A stretch of 64,000 bases of DNA from Idiomarina sp. A28L (GTDB lineage Bacteria; Pseudomonadota; Gammaproteobacteria; Enterobacterales; Alteromonadaceae): assembly GCF_000218785.1 (NCBI RefSeq), contig NZ_AFPO01000020.1, positions 166,134 to 230,133 on the forward strand, in the 5' to 3' direction. Below the pieces are notes generated by a model. The model did not search any database. It was given only the letters and a program-made list of their open reading frames with translations, and was not told where the DNA came from. The translations under genes were made by a program, and so were the position numbers. Below are positions 8,809 to 17,079 of the stretch, piece after piece. Position 1 is the first letter of the stretch, and the number at the start of each line of letters is the position of its first letter.

Positions 8809-9609
8809 CTAACTGATAGTAATCATACCTTGCATATAATCAGCAGCTTGGCCTGTTAGCACAACGCGGCCACTACCCTCTGCATTGGCAATAACCTCAC
8901 AACGAACAATGCCGCCTCGCGTTGATAGTTGTGCCGCAACGAGTTTCTCTTTACCCAACTTTTGCGCCCAAAATGGAGCGAGCTCACAATGCGCGGAACC
9001 AGTTACCGGATCTTCGTTCACTCGAAGCTTTGGAAAAAAGCAACGGCTCACAAAATCGTGAGTATCACCCGGCGCAGTTACTAATACACCGCGGCCGTCG
9101 AGCTGCGCTAAAAGCGTGAAATCAGGCTTTAGGGCCGCTACTTCTGCTTCAGAATCAAGCTCTACAACGTAATCATAAGCTGCGAACACTTTTGCACTCT
9201 CTAGGCCCAACCCACTAAGTAAAGCCTCTGGAATACTGCTTACAGGCTCAGGCATTGAAGCAGGAAAGTTCATACTCAAACCATATTCGCTTTGTTGCAC
9301 ACGCAATTCGCCGCTACGGGTGCGGAATACTAATTCAGGCTTGTTGTAATTCAAGTGTTTAAACAATACATGTGCGGTAGCTAAGGTAGCGTGGCCACAC
9401 AAATCCACTTCTGCTTCAGGTGTGAACCAGCGCAAATGAAAAGCAGCGCCTTCAGCTATGAAGAACGCTGTTTCTGAAAGGTTATTTTCTTCGGCTATTT
9501 TCTGTAGCAAGGAATCTTCCGGCCAACCACCAAGCGGACAAACCGCGGCAGGATTTCCACCAAATACGTGGTCGGTAAACGCATCCACTTGGTATAGTTT
9601 TACTTCCAT
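8809..9609 (-). CDS. PhzF family isomerase/epimerase-like protein
   Basis: A 266-residue protein of the diaminopimelate-epimerase-like PhzF family. The family hallmarks are QVDAFTDHVFGGNPAAVC at residues 8-25, the conserved glutamate in NNLSETAFF near residue 46, the DLCGHATLA motif, and VNEDPVTGSAHC. Phenazine genes are absent here. Most non-phenazine members (such as E. coli YddE) have no known substrate. It is read in the same direction as the SDR operon upstream, with a 24-base gap, and may be its last cotranscribed gene. Confidence 0.88.
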   Translation of the reverse strand: MEVKLYQVDAFTDHVFGGNPAAVCPLGGWPEDSLLQKIAEENNLSETAFFIAEGAAFHLRWFTPEAEVDLCGHATLATAHVLFKHLNYNKPELVFRTRSGELRVQQSEYGLSMNFPASMPEPVSSIPEALLSGLGLESAKVFAAYDYVVELDSEAEVAALKPDFTLLAQLDGRGVLVTAPGDTHDFVSRCFFPKLRVNEDPVTGSAHCELAPFWAQKLGKEKLVAAQLSTRGGIVRCEVIANAEGSGRVVLTGQAADYMQGMITIS

Positions 9610-9633
9610 AATATCCTCGCAAAAATCAACCTA

Positions 9634-10386
9634 CTACCCCATTTTCATCACGATTCTTAAGGGTAAACGTTTAATTAAAAATGCTAACACATTCCATGGC
9701 CAGCCCGGGCAGTAAGCCGTTTTCTTTTCTTTTTCAATTGCTTGAACCATAGATTTAACACCGGGCACAGTATCGCACATAAATGGCGTATTTTTTACTT
9801 TCTCATTTATTTCCGAGCGAATAAAGCCGGGCATAATGCAGCTTACTGCAATGGGTGTGCCGCTGCGTAACATATCAGCGCGAATACCTTCGGTTAAGTT
9901 TACTAACGCGGCTTTACTTGCTGCATAAGCACCAAGCGCTCGCGGCATTCCTCGTAGTGCACTTACCGAGGAGATGGTTACTAAATGGCCATTGTTTTGC
10001 GCGCGGAAAATTTCTAAAGCAGCTTCACACTGCGCCAATGCGGCAATAAAGTTGGTTTCTGCAGTTAGCTTATTATATTTGAATAAACCGGTGCCTAGGG
10101 AACCACCCTTGCCCATACCCGCATTTACAATCACGCGATCGAGGCCACCGAACTCATCTTTAAACTCATTAAACACCCGAAAAACTGCATCGTGATCATT
10201 CACATCGAGGGCTTTTAAACTTACTTTTACCTTTGGGTATTTTTCTGCGATTTCAGTTTTTAGCGCTTCCAAACGCTCTACTCGGCGCGCACAGAGCGCT
10301 AAATCATGGCCTTTAGCAGCAAATTGCCGCGCCATTTCTTCGCCTAGCCCAGAGCTAGCGCCAGTAATTAAAATACGTTTACGCAT
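9634..10386 (-). CDS. Short-chain dehydrogenase/reductase (SDR)
   Basis: A 250-residue classical SDR. The nucleotide-binding motif TGASSGLG is at residues 8-15, and ALCARRVERLE favours NADP(H). The structural NAG motif is in VIVNAGMG. The catalytic Ser is in TISSVSALRG, and the YAASK pair (Tyr, Lys) is near residue 153. It is likely downstream in the operon of the ACAD/kinase pair (12195-13424 and 11125-12198). A hydroxyacyl-derivative or fatty alcohol/aldehyde substrate is plausible from that context only. Confidence 0.88.
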   Translation of the reverse strand: MRKRILITGASSGLGEEMARQFAAKGHDLALCARRVERLEALKTEIAEKYPKVKVSLKALDVNDHDAVFRVFNEFKDEFGGLDRVIVNAGMGKGGSLGTGLFKYNKLTAETNFIAALAQCEAALEIFRAQNNGHLVTISSVSALRGMPRALGAYAASKAALVNLTEGIRADMLRSGTPIAVSCIMPGFIRSEINEKVKNTPFMCDTVPGVKSMVQAIEKEKKTAYCPGWPWNVLAFLIKRLPLRIVMKMG

Positions 10387-10430
10387 ATTCTTCTTTTCCT
10401 AATGGTTTTATCGCTCCGCTCAAAGTAGCG

Positions 10431-11123
10431 TTAGCGATAACTTAATAAGTGTTTATAGCGACCTGTAACATGGTGATGCTCGTTTAAACTCAATAAACGC
10501 GGTGCTTGTTCCGGTTTATAAAGAAATCGGCTCACGCCCGAATTTACCAACCGTGCATTAATTTCCATCATTTGCGCCGATGGCATTCCCAAACTCCCCA
10601 TAGTAGTCAGGGCGATGGGGCCACCTGAGGTAATAACCGCTATGCGTTTGTGTTCGGCTAATTCAGCTAAACTTTGCCATGCTAGCTCTACACGCGCTAC
10701 GAAATGCTGCCAAGGCTCTTGATAATCCCCATCGTAGGCACCCGATTGCCAGCGTGATACTGCTTTCATAAACAGCGCTAAAACCTCTGTTTCACTGATA
10801 TTCGGCTTGCCATCGCTGGCAAATAACGCCCGTAATTCTGGCGCATCGTGTGCTAGCGCTCGCATTACCGCGCGGTGATCAAACTCGTTCCATTGCGCCT
10901 GCTCCACCACTTCTAAAGGTTTCGTGTAACCTTGTAAAAATGCCTCAGCACTTTGCTTATGGCGCTTTAGGCCCCCACGCACCAATATATCGAAGCTTTC
11001 TTCTTGGTCATGCAGCATCGAACCTAAATGAGTAAGCTGCTCAAAGCCCAATGGTGAAAGCTGATCGTAATCAGCTGCTCCAAATGAAGCTTGGCCATGG
11101 CGAATTAAGGTAACTAACGCCAT
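10431..11123 (-). CDS. Histidine phosphatase family protein
   Basis: A 230-residue protein of the phosphoglycerate-mutase-like branch. It has the catalytic signature LIRHGQASFG at residues 6-15 (nucleophile His 9) and a second basic site near RGGLKRHKQSA. The late conserved His of many family members appears replaced in VITSGGPIA, where SGG stands where the usual SHG would be. Such a change could reduce or alter phosphatase activity. The start is 1 base from the stop of the kinase-like gene, so the two are translationally coupled. In the ACAD10/11-type pathway a phosphorylated acyl-CoA is an intermediate, which gives a phosphatase-fold partner an interesting context. Confidence 0.85.
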   Translation of the reverse strand: MALVTLIRHGQASFGAADYDQLSPLGFEQLTHLGSMLHDQEESFDILVRGGLKRHKQSAEAFLQGYTKPLEVVEQAQWNEFDHRAVMRALAHDAPELRALFASDGKPNISETEVLALFMKAVSRWQSGAYDGDYQEPWQHFVARVELAWQSLAELAEHKRIAVITSGGPIALTTMGSLGMPSAQMMEINARLVNSGVSRFLYKPEQAPRLLSLNEHHHVTGRYKHLLSYR

Positions 11124-11124
11124 A

Positions 11125-12198
11125 TTAACCTCGCTGCGCCCGCATTAATTTGCGGCAGCGACGGTGCAAATAATGCACTACGAACCAAAAGTTTTTAAAT
11201 GCCGGGTTGCGAGTTTGTTTATGGTAATAACGATAATAAATTTGCTGAGCAATAACCGATAAACGAAACAAACCAAATACTTGGTAGAACGTCATATCAA
11301 CCTTACCCAGCCCCATTTCCTCGCAGTAATAATCAATTACTTCATCACGGGTTAGCATACCTTTTAAATGCGAGGGTTGCCTGCGTGTAGCTTTCGCCAC
11401 GCGATCATCATCGGCTTGCACCCAATAAGCTAGTAAGTTGCCAATTTCTACTAATGGATCACCAATAGTAGCTAGCTCCCAATCCAGCACCGCTAAAATC
11501 TCGGTTGGGTTTTCTGGGTTCAACACTAAATTATCAAAACGAAAATCATTATGAGTAACGCATAACACTTCTTGCTTCGGCTTATTCGCTTCTAGCCAGC
11601 GCATAATTTTTTTACCTGAAGGCACGTTCCACGTTTTTGCTTTACTATAGCGTTGGTTCCAGCCCGATACTTGGCGGTCAATATAACCTTCGCCTTTACC
11701 AATAGAATCGAGCCCGGCCTCAATGTAGTTTACTTTGTGTAACGCAATGAGTTGGTCGAGCATATTCGTGCAGAGCTTGCGCACCTGCGCCTCGCTCAGC
11801 TCTAACTCCCTCGGCATATTTTTACGCGGAATAATGCCCTCTACCCGCTCCATCACGTAAAAATCAGTGCCGATTAAGTTGCTATCTTCACAATAACCAA
11901 CCATGTTTGGCACCACCGCATAATGCTTCTTAAGCATGAGCTGAATATCGTGCTCTCTTTGCATGTTATGCGCTGATTTCGCTTTCGTACCTGCTGGTGG
12001 GCGGCGGAGAATTAAATCAGCGTTGCTGTACGCCAACCGATACGTCCAGTTTGAAGCCCCACCCGGAAACTGGGTAAGTTCTGGCTCGCCCTTTATATCT
12101 GGGCGTTTAGCTTTAATCCAAGCATCTACCGCAACAACATCAAAAGCTTCCTGCTCTCTTACTGCAACGCCGGTATCGATTACTGAACTCTTACTCAT
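11125..12198 (-). CDS. APH-family phosphotransferase, ACAD10/11 kinase-domain type
   Basis: A 357-residue aminoglycoside-phosphotransferase-fold kinase. It has the Brenner-type catalytic loop HNDFRFDNLVL near residue 213 and the metal-binding VLDWELATIGDP near residue 236. The N-terminal part includes FPGGASNWTY (P-loop-like) and DLILRRPP (ATP-binding Lys replaced or shifted, as is usual in this branch). The closest functional match by motif is the kinase domain of human ACAD10/ACAD11, which phosphorylates 4-hydroxyacyl-CoA. The gene overlaps the acyl-CoA dehydrogenase gene by 4 bases, reproducing as two proteins what is one fusion in animals. Aminoglycoside resistance is unlikely. Confidence 0.85.
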   Translation of the reverse strand: MSKSSVIDTGVAVREQEAFDVVAVDAWIKAKRPDIKGEPELTQFPGGASNWTYRLAYSNADLILRRPPAGTKAKSAHNMQREHDIQLMLKKHYAVVPNMVGYCEDSNLIGTDFYVMERVEGIIPRKNMPRELELSEAQVRKLCTNMLDQLIALHKVNYIEAGLDSIGKGEGYIDRQVSGWNQRYSKAKTWNVPSGKKIMRWLEANKPKQEVLCVTHNDFRFDNLVLNPENPTEILAVLDWELATIGDPLVEIGNLLAYWVQADDDRVAKATRRQPSHLKGMLTRDEVIDYYCEEMGLGKVDMTFYQVFGLFRLSVIAQQIYYRYYHKQTRNPAFKNFWFVVHYLHRRCRKLMRAQRG

Positions 12199-13424
12199 GA
12201 TTTATCCTGTCGATATTTCTTAAGTTCTTCACGCAACACCATCGCCTGATGCACCTCATCTGGCCCATCGGCTAAACGCAAAGCGCGCGCTACCGCGTAA
12301 AAAGCGGTGAGCATGTAATCATGGCTCAAGCCGCCGCCACCGTGTATTTGAATTGCATCATCAACCACATTTTGTAATACCGTTGGCACCACTGCTTTAA
12401 TACCGGCTATCTCACTCGCTGCTGCGCGCACGCCTGCCGAATCAATTACTCCCGCAGTATACATGGTATAAAGCCGCGCTTGGTCGATTGCCATTCTGTG
12501 TTTCGCCACGCGTGTGCCATTATCACCGAGCTTCAGCAGCGGCTGGCCAAAGGCAACCCGGCTCATGCCACGGGTAATCATGAGCTCGAGCGAGCGTTCA
12601 GCCGCACCTAAAGCCCGCATGCAATGGTGTATGCGCCCGGGGCCTAACCGCCCTTGCGCAATCGCAAACCCAGCACCTAACTTACCTATTACATTACTTT
12701 TCGGCACCCGCACATTATTGAAGGTTACTTCGCCATGGCCATAGGGTGCATCGTAATCACCAAAAACACTCAGCATACGCTCAATGTTCACACCCTTAGC
12801 ATCCAAAGGAACTAACACCATACTATGGCGTTGGTGGCGATCTCCATCAGGATCAGTTAACCCCATTACGATCGCTACCTTCGCTTTCGGATGGCCAAGG
12901 CCAGTTGTCCACCATTTACGCCCGGTAATCACCACTTCATCGCCATCAGCAACAATTCTAGTTTCCATATTAGTGGCGTCTGAAGAGGCTACTTGTGGCT
13001 CTGTCATAGCAAACACCGAACGAATTTCTCCGCGCAATAAAGGCGCAAGCCAAGTTTCTTTCTGTGCTTCCGTACCGAAATGGTAAAGCACTTCCATGTT
13101 TCCGGTATCCGGCGCATTACAATTAAATATCTCAGGCGCAATAATGCTTCGCCCCATTTCTTCCGCTAGCGGCGCATATTCGCTGGTAGAGAGCCCCGCG
13201 GCCAAATCTGCATCGGGCAAAAATAAATTCCATAAACCTTCCGCTTTTGCCTTCTCTTGCAAAGCTTCAATTTTCGAGGGAACCTGCCACTCACGCCAAT
13301 TCGGGTGCCCATGCTTGCGAGTTAACTCGGCTAAAATTTCGGCTTCAACCGGATACACATGCGCTTTCATAAAAGCTTTTAAGCGGCTCAGATATTGCTG
13401 CGAGCGTTCTGATAATCCAAACAT
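12195..13424 (-). CDS. Acyl-CoA dehydrogenase, ACAD10/11 type
   Basis: A 409-residue flavin-dependent acyl-CoA dehydrogenase. The FAD/substrate motif FAMTEPQVASSDATN (about 139-153), the following KWWTTGLG, and GRLGPGRIHHCMR (about 268-280) match ACAD10/11 rather than the classical short- and medium-chain enzymes. The C-terminal LRLADGPDEVH carries the candidate catalytic acid. ACAD10/11-type enzymes act after a kinase to remove a phosphorylated 4-hydroxyl group and produce enoyl-CoA for beta-oxidation. It is the first gene of the leftward operon, and its start is 80 bases from the divergent LysR regulator. Confidence 0.9.
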   Translation of the reverse strand: MFGLSERSQQYLSRLKAFMKAHVYPVEAEILAELTRKHGHPNWREWQVPSKIEALQEKAKAEGLWNLFLPDADLAAGLSTSEYAPLAEEMGRSIIAPEIFNCNAPDTGNMEVLYHFGTEAQKETWLAPLLRGEIRSVFAMTEPQVASSDATNMETRIVADGDEVVITGRKWWTTGLGHPKAKVAIVMGLTDPDGDRHQRHSMVLVPLDAKGVNIERMLSVFGDYDAPYGHGEVTFNNVRVPKSNVIGKLGAGFAIAQGRLGPGRIHHCMRALGAAERSLELMITRGMSRVAFGQPLLKLGDNGTRVAKHRMAIDQARLYTMYTAGVIDSAGVRAAASEIAGIKAVVPTVLQNVVDDAIQIHGGGGLSHDYMLTAFYAVARALRLADGPDEVHQAMVLREELKKYRQDKS

Positions 13425-13504
13425 GGCAATTCTCCTAAAAATAAGTGGCTACATCCTACGAATTTTCTTAACATGAATGAAGTGAAAGTTATTAAAGGCC
13501 TAAC

Positions 13505-14425
13505 ATGAATCAAATTCACTCTAATTTACTCAGCAAGATAGATTTAAACCTATTGCGCGTTTTGGTGGCCATTCATCGTGAACGCCAACTCGCGCGCGCA
13601 GCAACAGAGCTCTCATTAACGCCTTCAGCTATTAGCCATGCGCTGAGGCGATTGCGCGATATCTTTGATGATGAATTATTTGTTCGCCGAGGCCGTTACT
13701 TGCAACCTACAGCCTTGTGCGAGAAGCTAGCACCAGAGCTAAATGAAGTGTTGGCGCGCATGCAGGGGCTTATCAGCCGAGGCGTAAACTTCAGCCCAGC
13801 CACTACTCAACGTATATTCCGCATCGGCATTCCAGAAGCTATTGAAGCGGAGCTTTATCCTCGTTTATTCCAACACTTACAAAATTTCGCACCCAATGCG
13901 AAATTTGAGAGCCTAGCAGTGCCACATTCACAGGTGGGCGATTATTTGTTAAATCGGCAAGCCGATGTGGTAATTGATGTGGCAATTACTGCGCGTGCGC
14001 CTGTGATGCAAAAACCGCTGTTAAAAGAACCGTTTGCAGTGCTAACTCGAGAGCATGATAAGCACCAACTCACACAAGAGCGTTACCTAACGAGCAAGCA
14101 CATTGCCGTGTCTACCCGCTCTCGAGGCTCTGTTCTCGAAGATCTCCTATTAAAGGAACTAGGTATAGAACGCGATATACAAGCGCGAGTGCAAAGTTAT
14201 CAAACTGCAGCACAACTGGTGAGCCAAACCGGTGCATTACTTACCCTACCCGAACGCATAGCCAAGCGCATGGTAACTCAGTATTCCTTGCGTTGTTGGC
14301 CCATGCCGATCGATGTACCAGCAACTCGCTTGCAACTCTACTGGCATTCAGCCTATCAGAACGATCCGGCACTGAGCTGGTTGTTGGCGAATCTAGAACT
14401 CGGCTTCCACAAACAAATCAGCTAA
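13505..14425 (+). CDS. LysR-type transcriptional regulator
   Basis: A 306-residue LTTR. The winged helix-turn-helix is at residues 10-70 (LNLLRVLVAIHRERQLARAATELSLTPSAISHALRRLRD). A linker helix and a type-2 periplasmic-binding-like effector domain follow. It is transcribed away from the ACAD/kinase operon with only 80 bases between the starts. That is the standard arrangement for an LTTR controlling its neighbour and itself. The inducer is unknown; an acyl or hydroxyacyl metabolite would fit the neighbouring pathway. Confidence 0.93.
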   Translation: MNQIHSNLLSKIDLNLLRVLVAIHRERQLARAATELSLTPSAISHALRRLRDIFDDELFVRRGRYLQPTALCEKLAPELNEVLARMQGLISRGVNFSPATTQRIFRIGIPEAIEAELYPRLFQHLQNFAPNAKFESLAVPHSQVGDYLLNRQADVVIDVAITARAPVMQKPLLKEPFAVLTREHDKHQLTQERYLTSKHIAVSTRSRGSVLEDLLLKELGIERDIQARVQSYQTAAQLVSQTGALLTLPERIAKRMVTQYSLRCWPMPIDVPATRLQLYWHSAYQNDPALSWLLANLELGFHKQIS

Positions 14426-14436
14426 AACACATTTGG

Positions 14437-14805
14437 TTACATTTTTCGCTTTCAAAATGGCATCGTGAGGGCCACGAAGACGCCAGAGCCTTATCGCGGC
14501 AGTTAGTGGCTGAGATCGATCGAAGCGCACGCGCAAGTGAAGAGCTCGATAGTGATACCACAGCCATCGCTGATAGATTACACACATCTGCCAACATGGA
14601 GCGAATTGAGGTTACGCCTCTTTCTTTTGGCAAAACGCACTCGGCAATTTCTGCGGTTACCTTTGAAATGGACCGCACATTCAACCGTGGTGGTTTGTCG
14701 CGTATCAGAACCCAAGTCTGTGGCTTTGAAACAGGTTGTGTAAGCGTGCGGCCAGATTCGCGGCATTCAAGTTTGGTAGATATGCTTTCAGAACCAGGCA
14801 ATTAA
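14437..14805 (+). pseudogene. Possible remnant of a chemoreceptor (MCP) signalling domain
   Basis: A 381-base stretch lies between the LysR stop codon and the next terminator, with no convincing gene. The frame on the + strand is open for 123 codons but has no good start. The part at about 14473-14590 (LSRQLVAEIDRSARASEELD...TTAIADRL) follows the pattern just before the MCP hairpin tip. The hallmark that should come next (E-Q-T-N-L-L-A-L-N-A-A) is absent. The rest of the frame is unrecognisable. I read it as a decayed gene fragment. A chance reading frame is the alternative, and the opposite-strand frame is no better. Confidence 0.3.
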
Positions 14806-14830
14806 TTAAATGCTAGTTCAACCAGCATAA

Positions 14831-14858
14831 AAAAACGCTTCCCGGGGGAAGCGTTTTT
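14831..14858. terminator. Strong bidirectional terminator beyond sucD
   Basis: A 13-base inverted repeat (AAAAACGCTTCCC/GGGAAGCGTTTTT) closes on a very short loop, with A and T runs on the outside. It lies 49 bases beyond the sucD stop codon. It would end the leftward suc operon and also any rightward transcript from the LysR side. Confidence 0.9.
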
Positions 14859-14906
14859 ATTTGGTGCACCTTTTTTAAAAGGCATTGGCTTAGCAATAAA
14901 TGCTAA

Positions 14907-15779
14907 TTACCAACCTGTTTTCTCGCGTAATGCTTTGCCGATATCAGCAAGGCTACGAACAGTTTTCACACCTGCAGCTTCAAGCGCAGCAAATTTCTCA
15001 TCAGCCGTACCTTTACCGCCAGAGATAATAGCACCGGCGTGGCCCATGCGCTTGCCTGGAGGAGCAGTTACGCCTGCAATGTAAGAAACAACTGGCTTAG
15101 TTACATTGTTTTTAATGTACTCAGCAGCTTCTTCTTCAGCAGTACCACCAATTTCACCAATCATCACGATTGCTTCAGTTGCTGGATCTTTTTCGAACAT
15201 CTCAAGGATATCGATAAAGTTAGAGCCTGGAATTGGATCGCCACCAATACCAACACAGCTTGATTGGCCAAAACCTTCATCTGTAGTTTGCTTAACTGCT
15301 TCGTAAGTAAGGGTACCAGAACGTGAAACAATACCTACTTTACCTGGCTTGTGAATGTGGCCCGGCATGATACCGATTTTACATTCGCCTGGCGTGATAA
15401 CACCTGGGCAGTTAGGGCCGATCATACGAACGCCCTTGTGCGTAAGGTATTCTTTCACGTAAAGCATATCAATTGTTGGGATACCTTCAGTAATACATAC
15501 AATCAGTTCGATACCTGCATCAGCAGCTTCGATGATTGAATCTTTACAGAAAGGAGCTGGTACATAGATAACTGATGCAGTTGCACCCGTTTCAGCTACC
15601 GCTTCTTTTACCGTGTTAAATACAGGTAAACCTAAATGCGTTTGACCGCCTTTACCCGGAGTTACACCGCCAACCATTTTTGTTCCATACGCAATTGCTT
15701 GCTCAGAGTGGAACGTGCCTTGGCCGCCAGTGAAACCCTGACAGATTACTTTGGTGTCTTTATTAATCAGGATGCTCAT
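14907..15779 (-). CDS. sucD: Succinyl-CoA synthetase alpha subunit
   Basis: A 290-residue CoA-binding subunit of succinate-CoA ligase, which makes ATP (or GTP) from succinyl-CoA in the TCA cycle. The phosphorylated active-site histidine is H247 in GHAGA (E. coli H246). The CoA-binding N-terminus has [10 protein letters not shown] at residues 16-25. The ATG overlaps the sucC stop codon by 1 base, giving equimolar synthesis with the beta subunit. Confidence 0.97.
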   Translation of the reverse strand: MSILINKDTKVICQGFTGGQGTFHSEQAIAYGTKMVGGVTPGKGGQTHLGLPVFNTVKEAVAETGATASVIYVPAPFCKDSIIEAADAGIELIVCITEGIPTIDMLYVKEYLTHKGVRMIGPNCPGVITPGECKIGIMPGHIHKPGKVGIVSRSGTLTYEAVKQTTDEGFGQSSCVGIGGDPIPGSNFIDILEMFEKDPATEAIVMIGEIGGTAEEEAAEYIKNNVTKPVVSYIAGVTAPPGKRMGHAGAIISGGKGTADEKFAALEAAGVKTVRSLADIGKALREKTGW

Positions 15780-16948
15780 TATTGACCTCCAGCTGCTGCA
15801 GCTACAACTTTCTGAGCTGCGTCAGATAAGCTGGTAGCAGCTTCAATGTTCAAACCGCTTTCCGCTAGCTTCTGTGTACCTAGCTCTGCATTGTTACCTT
15901 CTAGGCGAACAACAACTGGTACTTTCACGCCAACTTCTTCAACAGCACCAATGATACCTTCTGCGATCATATCGCAACGAACGATACCACCGAAGATGTT
16001 CACGAATACGGCTTTTACATTTTCATCAGATAAGATGATTTTGAACGCTTCAGAAACACGTTCTTTAGTAGCCCCGCCACCAACATCTAAGAAGTTAGCT
16101 GGCTCGCCACCGCTCAATTTCACGATATCCATGGTGCCCATTGCTAGACCAGCACCATTAACCATACAACCGATGTTGCCATCAAGTGCTACATAGTTAA
16201 GCTCGAATTTAGCTGCGTGTGCTTCGCGCGAATCTTCTTGCGAAGGATCGTGCATTTCTTTAATTTTTGGCTGACGGTAAATCGCGTTGCTATCGATGTT
16301 AATTTTGCCATCTAAACAGTGCAAATTGCCTTCTTCGGTGATTACCAACGGGTTAATTTCTAACAGTGCAAAATCGTACTGTTCGAACATTTTCGCTAGG
16401 CCCATGAAGATCTTAGTGAACTGCTTCACTTGCTCTGGGTTCAGGCCTAGTTGGAATGCTAAATCCCGGCCTTGGAAAGGCTGTGGGCCAACAGTCGGGT
16501 CGATAATTGCTTTTAGAATTTTCTCTGGAGTTTCTTCTGCAACCGTTTCAATTTCCACGCCGCCTTCAGTAGAGGCCATGAAAACAATTTTACGAGTTGC
16601 ACGGTCAACCACAGCACCAAGATAAAGTTCTTTATCAATATCGGTAAGGCTTTCAACCAAGATTTTTGCAACCGGTTGGCCTTTGGCGTCTGTTTGATAA
16701 GTTACTAGGTTTTTGCCAACCCAGTTGTCTGCGAATGCGCGTACTTCATCTAGGGAAGAAACTAGCTTTACACCACCAGCTTTACCACGTCCACCTGCGT
16801 GAACCTGACATTTAACTACCCATTTATCGCCGCCAATTTTCTTGGCTGCTTCTACGGCTTCATCAGCAGTGTCTACCGCGTATCCTTCAGATACTGGTAA
16901 TCCAAACTCTCTGAAAAGCTGTTTTGCTTGATACTCATGCAAATTCAT
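15779..16948 (-). CDS. sucC: Succinyl-CoA synthetase beta subunit (ADP-forming)
   Basis: A 389-residue protein with an N-terminal ATP-grasp fold ([36 protein letters not shown] near residue 45) and a C-terminal ligase domain ([22 protein letters not shown]). The length is the same as or close to E. coli SucC (388). It is preceded by its own promoter-like sequence (17017-17046) and a hairpin. sucCD can therefore be expressed apart from sucAB while still receiving read-through. Confidence 0.97.
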   Translation of the reverse strand: MNLHEYQAKQLFREFGLPVSEGYAVDTADEAVEAAKKIGGDKWVVKCQVHAGGRGKAGGVKLVSSLDEVRAFADNWVGKNLVTYQTDAKGQPVAKILVESLTDIDKELYLGAVVDRATRKIVFMASTEGGVEIETVAEETPEKILKAIIDPTVGPQPFQGRDLAFQLGLNPEQVKQFTKIFMGLAKMFEQYDFALLEINPLVITEEGNLHCLDGKINIDSNAIYRQPKIKEMHDPSQEDSREAHAAKFELNYVALDGNIGCMVNGAGLAMGTMDIVKLSGGEPANFLDVGGGATKERVSEAFKIILSDENVKAVFVNIFGGIVRCDMIAEGIIGAVEEVGVKVPVVVRLEGNNAELGTQKLAESGLNIEAATSLSDAAQKVVAAAAGGQ

Positions 16949-17016
16949 TATGCTTATTCCGTTTGTTCATTCAAAACGAAAGCAGCCGAGGCTGCTTACC
17001 CGAATTTTCGCGCGAG

Positions 17017-17046
17017 AGTATACATTTTTCCCGCTCAAAATGACAG
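17017..17046 (-). promoter_or_regulatory. Probable sigma-70 promoter of sucCD
   Basis: On the minus strand, a -35 CTGTCA (17046-17041) and a -10 TATACT (17022-17017) are 18 bases apart. The -10 lies about 70 bases before the sucC start codon. It supports partial uncoupling of sucCD from sucAB expression. Confidence 0.5.
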
Positions 17047-17069
17047 CGGTAGCCCTAAATGGCTACCGC
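17046..17069 (-). terminator. Hairpin between sucB and sucC (attenuator or weak terminator)
   Basis: A perfect 9-bp stem (GCGGTAGCC/GGCTACCGC) with a 6-base loop starts 11 bases beyond the sucB stop codon. On the minus strand it is followed by TGTCATTTT, a poor T run. It probably reduces rather than stops transcription, or protects the sucAB messenger end. A second small hairpin (AGCAGCC/GGCTGCT) lies at 16981-16996. Confidence 0.5.
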
Positions 17070-17079
17070 CGAAGTGCCT

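Noticed and set aside
11125-12198. Aminoglycoside resistance gene
   Set aside because: The APH fold is shared, but the motifs and operon with an ACAD10/11-type dehydrogenase indicate an acyl-CoA kinase role.
14418-14801. 127-aa open frame on the minus strand beside the LysR gene
   Set aside because: Ser/Cys/Arg-rich composition, no ribosome binding site, no similarity I recognise, and it reads through the LysR 3' end. The + strand MCP-like fragment explains the region slightly better.
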